Below, piece after piece: positions 25,005-35,212 of a stretch of DNA of 64,000 nt. Position 1 is the stretch's first letter. Each line of letters opens with the position of its first letter. Position numbers and translations under genes: made by a program. The stretch comes from an uncultured Alphaproteobacteria bacterium (lineage in GTDB: Bacteria; Pseudomonadota; Alphaproteobacteria; RF32; CAG-239), in NCBI GenBank assembly GCA_944390355.1, contig CALXPT010000003.1, positions 1 to 64,000 of the forward strand. Reading direction: 5' to 3'. Below the pieces are notes generated by a model, which did no database searches, was not told the DNA's origin, and was given only the letters and a program-made list of their open reading frames with translations.

Positions 25005-25349
25005 GGAAGAAATTATACGAATGCTGCATCGGAATATTTCCAATCGAATGGAACAAGTTGCCCAGCATTTGAATATGTGAATAATTATAAAACAACCGGC
25101 ACGCCAGCTGGCAATTGGTACTTGCCGGCAATGGGCGAGTTGAAAGCAATTTCCGATAATATGGATACTTTGAACACAACACTAAATAAAATCAACGGAA
25201 CGAAGCTACCATCTGGAGTTTATCATTGGTCTTCTAACGAAGGAACCAGCGGTATTCCTTGGTCTATGAGGCTCGATGGCTGTTGGGCAACTACTAACGG
25301 ACAAAAAAATTTCAGCGACTTAAATGTTCGTCCTATCCTATCTTTCTAA
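25005..25349 (+). pseudogene. Truncated Lcl_C gene (C-terminal fragment)
   Basis: The frame open from 25005 encodes a homologue of the last third of the protein at 16291-17103: SCPAFEYVNNYKT, GNWYLPAMGELKAI, YHWSSNEG and NVRPILSF. There is no signal peptide, Cys-rich N-terminus or credible start; the first internal ATG is at 25077. A stop lies at 25002-25004, immediately after the copied promoter. An internal deletion that fused the promoter leader to the C-terminal domain explains it. The shared domain differs clearly from the intact gene, so this is an old paralogue. Confidence 0.75.
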
Positions 25350-25361
25350 CCTCAAACACAC

Positions 25362-25394
25362 AAAAGCCCGTTCATTTAAGAACGGGCTTTTTTT
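25362..25394 (+). terminator. Terminator after the Lcl_C fragment
   Basis: AAAAGCCCGTTC and GAACGGGCTTTT form a strong stem followed by a T-run. The survival of the promoter and terminator around a broken gene indicates the original transcription unit. Confidence 0.88.
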
Positions 25395-25442
25395 CAAAAC
25401 AACTGCTTTGGTATAAAGCCAAAGAAACATCTCTCAACATAT

Positions 25443-27836
25443 TTACGCAGACTTCTTAAGACTGGCAATCTTTTTCTTGCGTAAAGCAATTTTTAAGACT
25501 TCTCCGACCTCTTCCACTGGAATAATCTTCATCTCCTTGGTAACAATTTCGGGAATCTCCGCCAAATCTTTTTCATTGTCCTTGGGAATAATCACGATTT
25601 TGATACCGGCACGCAACGCAGACAAAAGCTTTTCTTTCAAACCTCCAATCGGCAGCACACGGCCTTGCAGTGTGATTTCACCGGTCATGGCCACATCTTT
25701 GCGCACCGGCGTTTTGGTAAACACCGATACCAAGGTTGTATACATGGCAATACCGGCGGAAGGACCGTCTTTGGGCGTAGCCCCTTCCGGTACATGAACA
25801 TGAACGTCAGTTTTTTCAAAAATCTCGGGATCGATTCCCAAATCTTTGGAATGCGCACGCACCACCGAAAACGCCGTTTCGATAGATTCTTTCATCACAT
25901 CGCCGAGTTTTCCGGTTTGAATAATTTTGCCCTTCCCCGGCATATCAACCGCTTCAATAAAAAGAATATCACCGCCGACCTCAGTCCATGCCAAACCGGT
26001 TGTAACCCCGATATGGTCGCTGTCTTCGGCTTCACCGTAACGATAACGAATAACCCCCAAATAATCTTTGAGATTTTTAGCAGAAACCTTAATTGTCTTA
26101 ACCGCCTTTTTCTTAGATTTTTCGGTTTTATCGGATTTCTTGGCTTTTTTATCCGCACCGGATTCGCTCATAATAATCTCTTTCACTGCCTTGCGTGCTA
26201 TTTTAGAAAGCTCACGCTCCAAATTACGCACACCGGCCTCACGCGTATAATAGCGAATGATATCGCGCACGGCATCATCAGCAATTTCCAACTCTTTAGG
26301 TTTAAGAGAATTTTCCTGCATAATCTTAGGAATCAAATGCTGTTTGGCGATTTGAATTTTTTCTTCTTCGGTATAGCCCGACAAGCGAATAATCTCCATT
26401 CTGTCCAAGAGCGGTCGAGGCATATCCAAAGAATTGGCGGTTGTAATAAACATCACGTCCGACAAATCATAATCCACCTCAAGATAATGGTCATTAAAGC
26501 TCGAGTTCTGCTCGGGATCCAAAACCTCGAGCAAAGCCGAACTCGGATCGCCGCGCCAGTCATTGCCCAATTTATCAATTTCGTCAAGCAAGAACAACGG
26601 ATTAGACGAACCTGCTTTTTTCATACCTTTAATAATTTTCCCAGGCATGGAACCGATATAAGTCCGCCGATGACCTCTGATTTCAGCCTCATCGCGCATA
26701 CCGCCGAGCGAAGCACGCACAAACTTTCTTCCGGTAGCCTCGGCAATTGAACGTCCGAGAGATGTTTTGCCCACCCCCGGAGGTCCGACCAAACACAAAA
26801 TCGGCCCTTTAACTTTCTCGGCACGCGCTTGAACGGCCAAAAACTCCAAGATACGTTCTTTAACCTTATCAAGCCCGTAATGGTCGCGATCCAAAATTTC
26901 TTTAGCCAAAACCAAATCCTTATTAACCTTAGAAGTTTTTTTCCAAGGAATATCCAAGAGCCAATCCAAATAATTGCGCACCACGGTCGCTTCACTTGAC
27001 ATGACACTCATGGTTTTGAGTTTTTTAGCCTCAGCCACAGCTTTTTCACGAGCCTCGGGCGAGAGCTTAGTAGCCTCAATTTTTTTCATATATTGAGCAA
27101 ATTCCTCTTGCTCGTCATCACCGAGTTCTTTCTGGATAGCCTTCATCTGTTCATTGAGATAATATTCTTTCTGGCTTTTCTCCATCTGTTTTTTGACGCG
27201 GGTTTTAATTTTGTTTTCCACCTCTAGCAACGTCATTTCGGCATTCATGAAACCCAAAATTTTTTCAAATCTGACTTTCAGGGTTGACGCCTCCAAGAGT
27301 TCCTGCTTTTCGGAGACTTTCAAAGCCAAATGAGAAGCAATCGTATCGGCAAGTTTACCGTAATCTTCAATTTGGCTGACCGAAACGAGCACTTCGGGAG
27401 GTGTTTTTTTAGAAAGTTTAACATATTCTTCGAACTGAGAAACGACGGCTCTGGCAAGAGCTTCGAGTTCCATGGATTTACGTTCGCTTTCAGTCAAAAC
27501 ATCGACACAAGCTTCCATAAAATCATCATTTTTAACAAAACCGGATACCCTAACGCGGCGCACGCCTTCAATTAACACCTTAAGAGTCCCGTCAGGCAAT
27601 TTAAGCATTTGCAAAACCGATCCCAAAGTACCGACCTGATAAACATCGTCTTCCAAAGGCTCCTCAACCGCAGCATCTTTCTGAGTTAAAAGCACCACCA
27701 AAGACTCTGTATCAATAACCTCTTGCAAAGCTTTAATAGACTTTGTACGGCCGACGAACAGCGGCACAATCATTTTGGGATATACCACGATATCGCGCAA
27801 AGGCAAAACGGGATAAGTTTCTTTTTTCTGAGCCAT
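25443..27836 (-). CDS. lon: ATP-dependent protease Lon
   Basis: The start MAQKKETYPVLPLRD has GAGG upstream. The 797-residue protein has the N-terminal substrate domain, a long coiled coil (KEYYLNEQMKAIQKELG), an AAA+ module with Walker A GPPGVGKTS and Walker B LFLLDEIDKLG, and a C-terminal Ser-Lys protease with GPSAG. Lon degrades misfolded and regulatory proteins; in Caulobacter, CcrM and DnaA are substrates. A Lys-rich insertion (about residues 587-610) lies between the AAA+ and protease domains. The DUF6362 operon ends 120 bases upstream. Confidence 0.97.
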   Translation of the reverse strand: MAQKKETYPVLPLRDIVVYPKMIVPLFVGRTKSIKALQEVIDTESLVVLLTQKDAAVEEPLEDDVYQVGTLGSVLQMLKLPDGTLKVLIEGVRRVRVSGFVKNDDFMEACVDVLTESERKSMELEALARAVVSQFEEYVKLSKKTPPEVLVSVSQIEDYGKLADTIASHLALKVSEKQELLEASTLKVRFEKILGFMNAEMTLLEVENKIKTRVKKQMEKSQKEYYLNEQMKAIQKELGDDEQEEFAQYMKKIEATKLSPEAREKAVAEAKKLKTMSVMSSEATVVRNYLDWLLDIPWKKTSKVNKDLVLAKEILDRDHYGLDKVKERILEFLAVQARAEKVKGPILCLVGPPGVGKTSLGRSIAEATGRKFVRASLGGMRDEAEIRGHRRTYIGSMPGKIIKGMKKAGSSNPLFLLDEIDKLGNDWRGDPSSALLEVLDPEQNSSFNDHYLEVDYDLSDVMFITTANSLDMPRPLLDRMEIIRLSGYTEEEKIQIAKQHLIPKIMQENSLKPKELEIADDAVRDIIRYYTREAGVRNLERELSKIARKAVKEIIMSESGADKKAKKSDKTEKSKKKAVKTIKVSAKNLKDYLGVIRYRYGEAEDSDHIGVTTGLAWTEVGGDILFIEAVDMPGKGKIIQTGKLGDVMKESIETAFSVVRAHSKDLGIDPEIFEKTDVHVHVPEGATPKDGPSAGIAMYTTLVSVFTKTPVRKDVAMTGEITLQGRVLPIGGLKEKLLSALRAGIKIVIIPKDNEKDLAEIPEIVTKEMKIIPVEEVGEVLKIALRKKKIASLKKSA

Positions 27837-27955
27837 TATAATCCTCATGTTTAACAATTATAAGCCAAAGTCCAGATTAGAATTGATAACAAAAAACATA
27901 GTATCTTTTATAGAAATTGCCACAGGGAAAAGATTCTGGCAAATTACAAAATGCA

Positions 27956-28342
27956 TTAATCCACAACATCGGCTTCTTGATCAAGAAAGACCTGAATTTT
28001 GGCCAAAGCCCGTTCATATCTGGCAAACAAGGTGGAACGGTGCATTAACAACTTGTAACACAAACTTTTCCACGGAACACGGCAAGAACGCTTCCAAACC
28101 AACTTGGTTTCAAAAGTATTCAAGCAGCGATACCATCCCAAAATTTTTTCCATTCTTGAAATTTCACTGGGCGTCGGACGATAAGGCATCGGCAAAGGCT
28201 CTTGAGCATTAATTTCCTCGATGGAATAAACGATTTCCGGCCAGGCAGTACGGTATTTTTGCACCGTAACCTTAGGCAGACACCGCATAATAAAAGCGGC
28301 AAAAGCAAGATCACGTTTGATAAATTTAATACATTTACGCAT
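27956..28342 (-). CDS. DUF6362-domain protein
   Basis: The 128-residue, basic protein contains RPTPSEISRMEKILGWYRCLNTFETKLVWKR and a following WKSLCYKLLMHRSTLFARYERALAKI, the DUF6362 pattern with a putative helix-turn-helix. Such genes are common in alphaproteobacterial prophages and near terminase or repressor genes. It follows an unknown gene by 20 bases. The operon is divergent from the CI-like repressor, which suggests a phage-derived control region. The function is unknown; DNA binding is plausible. Confidence 0.72.
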   Translation of the reverse strand: MRKCIKFIKRDLAFAAFIMRCLPKVTVQKYRTAWPEIVYSIEEINAQEPLPMPYRPTPSEISRMEKILGWYRCLNTFETKLVWKRSCRVPWKSLCYKLLMHRSTLFARYERALAKIQVFLDQEADVVD

Positions 28343-28362
28343 AAATTATTTCTCCGGCAAAT

Positions 28363-28803
28363 TTAATTAATAGTCTGAATTTTAAGCAACTCTGAAATAA
28401 ATTTTCTCACCTGTCTTTGAACATATTTGGGAGCAATTTTTTCAATCACGTTCATATAATAATCCGGATTATCCAGAACTTTCTGAGCCAAATGGAGCAA
28501 AGCCTTTTTCTGCCAGGCAAAAGGATTAAAACCGCACAAATCGCACCAAAATAAAAAATCTTTATACAACGAACTCTGCTTATCAAAGAAAAAAAGATAA
28601 GCGCGCGCTCTTGCCAACTTCAAATAGCTGTTTTTTTTCTTTTTGCGCCAGGGCTGAGTATCGGTAATCAAATCGAGCGTCAAATCATCGAGTTCGCGTT
28701 TTAAAATCGCATTAACCAAATTCAAATACGGACAATTATAAAGATTAACGTTATATTTTTCAGCATCACTGATTTCATCAAGTCTGTTGTTAGTTTTTTC
28801 CAT
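28363..28803 (-). CDS. Unknown protein in the DUF6362 operon
   Basis: A 146-residue, Lys- and aromatic-rich soluble protein: LDDLTLDLITDTQPWRKKKKN in the middle, then a FFDKQSSLYKDFLFWCDLCGFNP segment and a helical basic C-terminus. No family is recognised. It is the first gene after the iterated AGTCC sites (28840-28878), so its expression is probably regulated through them. It may be another part of a degenerate phage control region. Confidence 0.6.
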   Translation of the reverse strand: MEKTNNRLDEISDAEKYNVNLYNCPYLNLVNAILKRELDDLTLDLITDTQPWRKKKKNSYLKLARARAYLFFFDKQSSLYKDFLFWCDLCGFNPFAWQKKALLHLAQKVLDNPDYYMNVIEKIAPKYVQRQVRKFISELLKIQTIN

Positions 28804-28839
28804 ATTTATAAATCCATAAAAAGTTATACCACAGAGAAA

Positions 28840-28878
28840 AGTCCGAGTAGTCCGAAAAGTCCAAAGTCCGATAGTCGC
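28840..28878. promoter_or_regulatory. Iterated AGTCC operator upstream of the DUF6362 operon
   Basis: AGTCC occurs at 28840, 28849, 28858 and 28865, mostly as AGTCCGA and with 9, 9 and 7 base steps, then a degenerate AGTCG. On the minus strand these lie just upstream of the TATAAC -10 box where a -35 hexamer is missing, which is typical of an activator or repressor array. Confidence 0.55.
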
Positions 28879-29073
28879 AAAAATTTAGTCAATTGAAAAT
28901 TTGTTTCAAGCAAAAAACAAATTTTTAATTTTATTTGATATTTATTGAATCTTAAGGGATTCAGTTAACATAGAAAATGAATATTTATTCCAAATTCGAA
29001 TAAATTTTATTCTTTAGCCACACAAAAAGTCAATTCCCCATCTGCACTTATACAACGCTTATTATCAATTTAA

Positions 29074-29113
29074 TAACTTATATTTGACAATTATTCGTTG
29101 TTACAATAAGTTA
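29074..29113 (+). promoter_or_regulatory. Promoter and inverted repeat before the CI-like repressor
   Basis: TAACTTAT (29074-29081) and ATAAGTTA (29106-29113) flank a TTGACA -35 box (29084-29089). The -10 would be TAAGTT (17-base spacing), so repressor bound to the two arms would cover the promoter. Autoregulation is inferred. Confidence 0.45.
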
Positions 29114-29136
29114 AAGGAAATTCAAAGGGAGCAAAA

Positions 29137-29751
29137 ATGAACAACATCAAAAAATTAAGACAAAAAAAACGCCTCTCGGCGCGCGAATTAGGACTGGCAA
29201 TCGGCAAATCACAGTCCACAATCAGCAAATGGGAAAAAAAAGAACACCTAAAATACGATGACCTGAAACGTCTGGCCAATTATTTCAAAGTGTCGATTCG
29301 CAGTATCAGCGGCGAAGCAATTCCGACACCATTTCCTCAATCAGACATGGTAGCAATAGACATTATCAATGCCCAAGACATTAAAGCAAACAACAATAAT
29401 CCGAACATTATCGGCCGCCAAATGATGCCGCTTACGCTTTTGCAAGAATTCACGCAATCATCACCGCAAGACATCAAAATCATCCGCATCAACTCAGACA
29501 CTATGACCCCCACCATCCGCCCCAACGAAATGATTTGGGTTAACACGGCAATCAAAACTGCGCATACGGATGGAATATATTTGCTGTTTTTCGGCGACAA
29601 TCTGGTACTAAAACGCATACAGGTCAACCCGATAGAAAACAGCGGCCTCATAATATCCGATAATCCGCAATACGAAAATCTGCCTTTTAATCTTAACCAA
29701 AATCTCCACATCTACGGCAAAGTTATCTACCACATTCAAAAATTATCTTAA
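29137..29751 (+). CDS. CI/LexA-like repressor with Ser-to-Thr active site
   Basis: The 204-residue protein has an XRE helix-turn-helix (about 3-55, LSARELGLAIGKSQSTISKWEK) and a C-terminal S24/LexA-type domain. In the latter, IRINSDTMTPTI aligns with the usual GDSM.PTI, so the catalytic serine is replaced by Thr122. The partner lysine is kept (LVLKR, Lys159). This suggests slow or no self-cleavage. It lies divergent to the DUF6362 operon, in the arrangement of a prophage immunity region. No integrase is seen in the window. Confidence 0.84.
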   Translation: MNNIKKLRQKKRLSARELGLAIGKSQSTISKWEKKEHLKYDDLKRLANYFKVSIRSISGEAIPTPFPQSDMVAIDIINAQDIKANNNNPNIIGRQMMPLTLLQEFTQSSPQDIKIIRINSDTMTPTIRPNEMIWVNTAIKTAHTDGIYLLFFGDNLVLKRIQVNPIENSGLIISDNPQYENLPFNLNQNLHIYGKVIYHIQKLS

Positions 29752-29829
29752 AAAAAATTTTAGGGTATTGCGTTCACAGGCACCGATTTGCTAAGATATC
29801 AACATCAATAAAGACCTAGGAGAAAAAAC

Positions 29830-30144
29830 GTGTCCACAAAACCAATACCCTTAGACGACTTTCCCTCAATCCGAAAACTCAAAAAAGCCTATGAAGAAAC
29901 CTTTGTTGCAAACAACCCTTTTATTGAGCATTTTTTACCGCACAAACAACAAATTATATTTGACGGTTTACATAAACGTTTAATAAAACTAAGTTCTGAC
30001 GAACGTTTTGAAATAGCCAAAGACAGCCTCTTGTCAGATAACACGGGATATTTTGATGAACTGGTACACAATTCTCACCTAAGAGATGATGTAACCGAAG
30101 TCATACGCACCCTGTTTAACGAATTTTCAAAAAACGACGCTTAG
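29830..30144 (+). CDS. Small unknown protein
   Basis: A GTG start at 29830 has AGGAG upstream. The 104-residue product is helical and charged, with no signal or membrane segment and no recognised domain. It is followed two bases later by a YjbR-family gene, so the pair is cotranscribed. Nothing in the sequence indicates a function. Confidence 0.55.
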   Translation: MSTKPIPLDDFPSIRKLKKAYEETFVANNPFIEHFLPHKQQIIFDGLHKRLIKLSSDERFEIAKDSLLSDNTGYFDELVHNSHLRDDVTEVIRTLFNEFSKNDA

Positions 30145-30146
30145 CA

Positions 30147-30497
30147 ATGAAAACACAAATTATCAACGACATAAGCAATCAATACGGAGTAGAACCCGAA
30201 TATTTATGGCCCAAAACACCGGATTGCTGCATCTTCAGACATACCTCAAATCGCAAATGGTTTGCCGTTATCATGAAAGTTGCCGGAAACAAATTAGGAT
30301 TAAATACGAACCAACCGCAAGACATCATTAATGTCAAATGTGATGCTTACCTAATCAGCACGCTTTGCCAAAGCAAAGGTTATTTTCCGGCATATCATAT
30401 GAACAAGCAGGCATGGCTGAGCATCTTGTTAGACGGCACGGTCGCTAAAGAAGAAATCATAAAACTCATAGATTTAAGCTATGAACTAACCCGATAA
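30147..30497 (+). CDS. YjbR/MmcQ-family protein
   Basis: The 116-residue protein matches the DUF419 (MmcQ/YjbR) family, with YGVEPEYLWPKTPDCCIFRH, RKWFAVIMKV, IINVKCDAYLISTL and YFPAYHMNKQAWLSILLDG. It also has the terminal LIDLSYELT helix. The family has a double-wing DNA-binding-like fold but no proven activity. Its short distance from the preceding gene suggests an operon. Confidence 0.85.
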   Translation: MKTQIINDISNQYGVEPEYLWPKTPDCCIFRHTSNRKWFAVIMKVAGNKLGLNTNQPQDIINVKCDAYLISTLCQSKGYFPAYHMNKQAWLSILLDGTVAKEEIIKLIDLSYELTR

Positions 30498-30556
30498 ACG
30501 GCACAAAAAAGAAACTCTTCCATTTTAACATATAAAATAAAACCAAGCTTTTGTTA

Positions 30557-32176
30557 TTAAACGGATTCAGGCTCAGAATGTTTCCGTTGATTATAAAGCA
30601 ATTTAATCTCATCAAGCAACCGCTGGCTTTCCTCACCCTTTGTCTTTCTGAAATTTGCCGTAGGATTGCTGGGATTAAAAAGAACATCTGCCAATTTTTT
30701 TCCGTTTTTATCAAGCATATCCAAATCACCGCCGTGTTCAACCAACAACTTAACATCTTCAAGCTTATCATTATAAACAGCTTTGTGCAGTGCAGAAGCA
30801 CCATTGGCATCAACGACGTTAACATCATAACCGCGCTTTATCAGTGCCTCAAAAATCGGCATAAAATCCTCTCGGGATAAAAGAGAATTATCCATAAGAA
30901 AGGCCAACAATTTCGGTTTGTCTTTCTGCACAATCAGAGCCCCAAACTCACCTAAGACGGAAGTTTTATAAGAATCTTTAAGACTTTCATCGCTGGTAGC
31001 CGCTAAAACCAGATTAAACATTCTCAAATAAATTGGCCGCTTATCACCAAATTCATCGCTATAGTGCTTAGCCACATAAAACAATATATTCGAAAATTTA
31101 TCGGCTCCGACGATTATCGACCGATTCATATCGGCTCCCTCACCAATCATCACCCCTAGAGCCTCAACTTTTCCATGTTCCACGGCATAAATTATTGAGG
31201 AATAATCACTAAACCCAAAATCAGACTCTCCGGTTTTGGCAAAAGGATTAGCCCCATATAGAAAAGCCTGTTTAATTTTAAACGCATCATTATTTTTTAC
31301 GGCCGCAAGAAGCACTTTATTAACATCAAGCCCTTCTTTATCATAAGAAGCCATTCTGTCGCGTTTAAGAACGCTTTGGCCTTGATAAACATCCAAAATA
31401 TCTTTTAGCCTCTGCTCCATTAAAACTTTATCTTCCATAGATTGTGCTAAATCTTTATCACTCCTACCGCCCAAAGAACCATTATGTTCAAAACTTTGAG
31501 GACGGTGCGTTCTATAAGCAAAATCAAAATACGTCCCATCAAAATTAAACAACGCATGAATAATTTTTTTGCCGCCATCCGTTTGAGCATCCAAATCCGC
31601 ACCATATTGAGCCAACAACTTAAGAGAAGTCAAATTTCTGACATGAAGCGCATAATGAACGGCAAACCTACCCTTGCTGTCTTTTGTATGAACATCATAA
31701 CCTTTATCAAGCAAGATTTTAATTTTATCGTTTTGAGCATCATAGTCAAAATAAGAAGTACCCGCCAAAACATGTAATATTGGCAGCAAAATCTGCTCAC
31801 CGTCAGCATTTTTGCGAACAATGGAAGCCGAATTGACGGCATTTTGAGAAGAATAAGCCAAAATTTTTTCAAAAACATCTTTAGAGGCAAGCTCCGCCGC
31901 CATAGCCAACAGATTTGAATAAGTTTGATTATAAACCTCCAATGGCAGATTTACATCAGCTCCCGCCCTAAGCAATTCAGCGACAATCTCGGCATTATTT
32001 GAACGAACGGCCAACTGTAAAGCAGAATACCCCCTCAGATCAAACAAAGGAAAATCATCAAGAACAAGGGCATTAGGCTGTGCCCCGTTTTGAAGAGCCT
32101 TTTTACAAGCCTCAAGATTTTTATTAAAAACAGCGCGAATAAGCAATGTATCAAGATTCTGATTTAAATTTTCCAT
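30557..32176 (-). CDS. Ankyrin-repeat protein
   Basis: The 539-residue protein is made of ankyrin-type helix-turn-helix repeats. Recognisable units are GYSALQLAVRSNNAEIVAELLRAGADVN (about 49-76), GRFAVHYALHVRNLTSLKLLAQYGADL (about 169-195) and GASALHKAVYNDKLEDVKLLVEHGGDLD near the C-terminus. The middle repeats are degenerate. There is no signal peptide or membrane segment. Ankyrin proteins mediate protein contacts and are sometimes secreted effectors in host-associated alphaproteobacteria. Nothing here proves export. It is convergent with the YjbR gene. Confidence 0.85.
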   Translation of the reverse strand: MENLNQNLDTLLIRAVFNKNLEACKKALQNGAQPNALVLDDFPLFDLRGYSALQLAVRSNNAEIVAELLRAGADVNLPLEVYNQTYSNLLAMAAELASKDVFEKILAYSSQNAVNSASIVRKNADGEQILLPILHVLAGTSYFDYDAQNDKIKILLDKGYDVHTKDSKGRFAVHYALHVRNLTSLKLLAQYGADLDAQTDGGKKIIHALFNFDGTYFDFAYRTHRPQSFEHNGSLGGRSDKDLAQSMEDKVLMEQRLKDILDVYQGQSVLKRDRMASYDKEGLDVNKVLLAAVKNNDAFKIKQAFLYGANPFAKTGESDFGFSDYSSIIYAVEHGKVEALGVMIGEGADMNRSIIVGADKFSNILFYVAKHYSDEFGDKRPIYLRMFNLVLAATSDESLKDSYKTSVLGEFGALIVQKDKPKLLAFLMDNSLLSREDFMPIFEALIKRGYDVNVVDANGASALHKAVYNDKLEDVKLLVEHGGDLDMLDKNGKKLADVLFNPSNPTANFRKTKGEESQRLLDEIKLLYNQRKHSEPESV

Positions 32177-32244
32177 GATACCTCGGCAAGCCTAAAACAT
32201 TTAAATCATTCATCCCACAGTACATTTTTTTCCAACCGAAAAAA

Positions 32245-32619
32245 CTACTTAACTTTTTGACCTGTTTTAAGTTCAGCAATGATAAGTTGATAAAAATCTT
32301 TAACTTCGGGAGTTTCGGCTTTAGCCAAATTTTCTTGAGCCAAAGCAAGGGTTATATCATCATAAGCATGCACTTTTTCGGCAAAGACCTGACAAACATC
32401 TTGCGCCACATCGGCGACACCGCCATAAACAAAAAAACGCTTAACGATATTGTTATTATCATCCAAAGCCTGAATCTGTCCGTTTTTCAACAACAAAGAA
32501 GTAGGCGCACGTTCGTTTAAAACCGTCAAATTTCCTTGAGCGGCAGGCAAAACGACTTTGGCAACCTTAACCTCGGGAAGAGCATCCCCTGGGCGAGTAA
32601 TTTTCAAAACAACACTCAT
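32245..32619 (-). CDS. atpC: ATP synthase F1 epsilon subunit
   Basis: The start MSVVLKITRPGD (32619) has GAGG six bases upstream; the ATG immediately before it (32622) is the alternative. The 124-residue protein has the epsilon N-terminal beta-sandwich with VVLPAAQGNLTVLNERAPT and FFVYGGVADV. A short helical C-terminus follows. Epsilon couples F1 rotation to the stalk and can inhibit ATPase activity. It is last in atpHAGDC, after a hairpin. Confidence 0.9.
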   Translation of the reverse strand: MSVVLKITRPGDALPEVKVAKVVLPAAQGNLTVLNERAPTSLLLKNGQIQALDDNNNIVKRFFVYGGVADVAQDVCQVFAEKVHAYDDITLALAQENLAKAETPEVKDFYQLIIAELKTGQKVK

Positions 32620-32632
32620 CATAAACCTCAAT

Positions 32633-32668
32633 AAAAAAAGAGCAGGCAACCATCAAATAATTGCCTGC
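32633..32668 (-). terminator. Terminator-like hairpin between atpD and atpC
   Basis: GCAGGCAA and TTGCCTGC form an eight-base stem, followed on the minus strand by a T-rich tract of seven T. It lies in the 63-base gap between atpD and atpC and may lower the amount of epsilon mRNA. Confidence 0.6.
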
Positions 32669-32682
32669 TTTCAACATATTGC

Positions 32683-34236
<1,554 letters not shown>

Positions 34237-34282
34237 TTAAATTCAACATAATAATCAAAAAGCTTAAAGTTTTAGATAAACA

Positions 34283-35200
34283 TCAGATAGCCTCGGCACC
34301 GGATATAATTTCGGTTAACTCGGTCGTAATCGCCGATTGACGAATACCGTTATACCGTAGAGTCAATTTCGAAATCATATCGCTGGCATTGCGCGTTGCA
34401 TTATCCATCGAAGCCATACGCGCCCCTTGTTCGGATGCTTGAGCTTGGATAAAAGCATTATAGAATTGAGCCTTAATCATCATCAGCAAAACCGCTTCGA
34501 ACATTTCAGCCTTATCAGGCTCATAGTCATAAAAAGCCCCACCGGCCATATTGATAGGAACATCGGAGTGAATATCATTTTCATCAAAACAAATCGGCAA
34601 CAACAAACGCGCTTTAATTTCGCGACTGATTGCAGATTTGAAATAACTGCTGACGATCTCCACCTTATCATAAACAGCTTGCTCAAAGGCTTGTAAAATC
34701 GGATGAAAAATATCAATAATTTCATCAAAGTCAATTCCTTTACGCGCCACTCCCTCACAGGTTTTAATGATATGAGAAGCATATTTGCGTTTCAAAATAT
34801 CACGCGCTTTTTTGCCGATGCAAATAACATCCACGCGTTTGCCTTCATCTAACAAAGCATTAAGACGCGCCATAGCCGCACGGGCAACATGAGCATTATA
34901 ACTGCCACACAAACCTTTATCCGAAGACAAAACGACGAGGAGATAACTTTCATCACGCCCTGTACCGGACATAACCTGAGGATAAACAAACTTAATCCCC
35001 TTAGTTTTCTCATCTTGTTTGAGGTCAAAGGCAACGCGCTGCGCATTATGAAGTAAATTTTCATAATACGCATCGCTTTTAACCATCAACCCCTGAGCAC
35101 GACGCAAACCGGCAGCAGCCACCATTTTCATTGCCGAAGTAATTTTTTTGGTAGACTTAATAGCCTCAATGCGTGTTCTAAGCTCTTTCAAACCGGCCAT
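34283..35200 (-). CDS. atpG: ATP synthase F1 gamma subunit
   Basis: The 305-residue rotor subunit begins MAGLKELRTRIEAIKSTKKITSAM and ends with SMDNATRNASDMISKLTLRYN, RQSAITTELTEIISGAEA. Both are hallmark N- and C-terminal helices of gamma. SSDKGLCGSYNAHV (about 95-108) is also typical. It lies 12 bases after atpA. Confidence 0.96.
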   Translation of the reverse strand: MAGLKELRTRIEAIKSTKKITSAMKMVAAAGLRRAQGLMVKSDAYYENLLHNAQRVAFDLKQDEKTKGIKFVYPQVMSGTGRDESYLLVVLSSDKGLCGSYNAHVARAAMARLNALLDEGKRVDVICIGKKARDILKRKYASHIIKTCEGVARKGIDFDEIIDIFHPILQAFEQAVYDKVEIVSSYFKSAISREIKARLLLPICFDENDIHSDVPINMAGGAFYDYEPDKAEMFEAVLLMMIKAQFYNAFIQAQASEQGARMASMDNATRNASDMISKLTLRYNGIRQSAITTELTEIISGAEAI

Positions 35201-35212
35201 GATGATAAATCC

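Larger units (their letters stand above)
28804..29136. other. Gene-free divergent control region
   Basis: This 333-base stretch separates the minus-strand DUF6362 operon from the plus-strand repressor. It holds the AGTCC iterons and a TATAAC -10 element on the minus strand (28823-28828), and a promoter with an inverted repeat on the other side. No ORF of note is present. Confidence 0.6.

Noticed and set aside
25665-26750. Long ORF opposite lon
   Set aside because: It is antisense to a highly conserved gene and its product resembles no protein.
28840-28878. Short AGTCC repeats as a CRISPR array
   Set aside because: The units are only 7-9 bases apart with no spacers and lie in a promoter.
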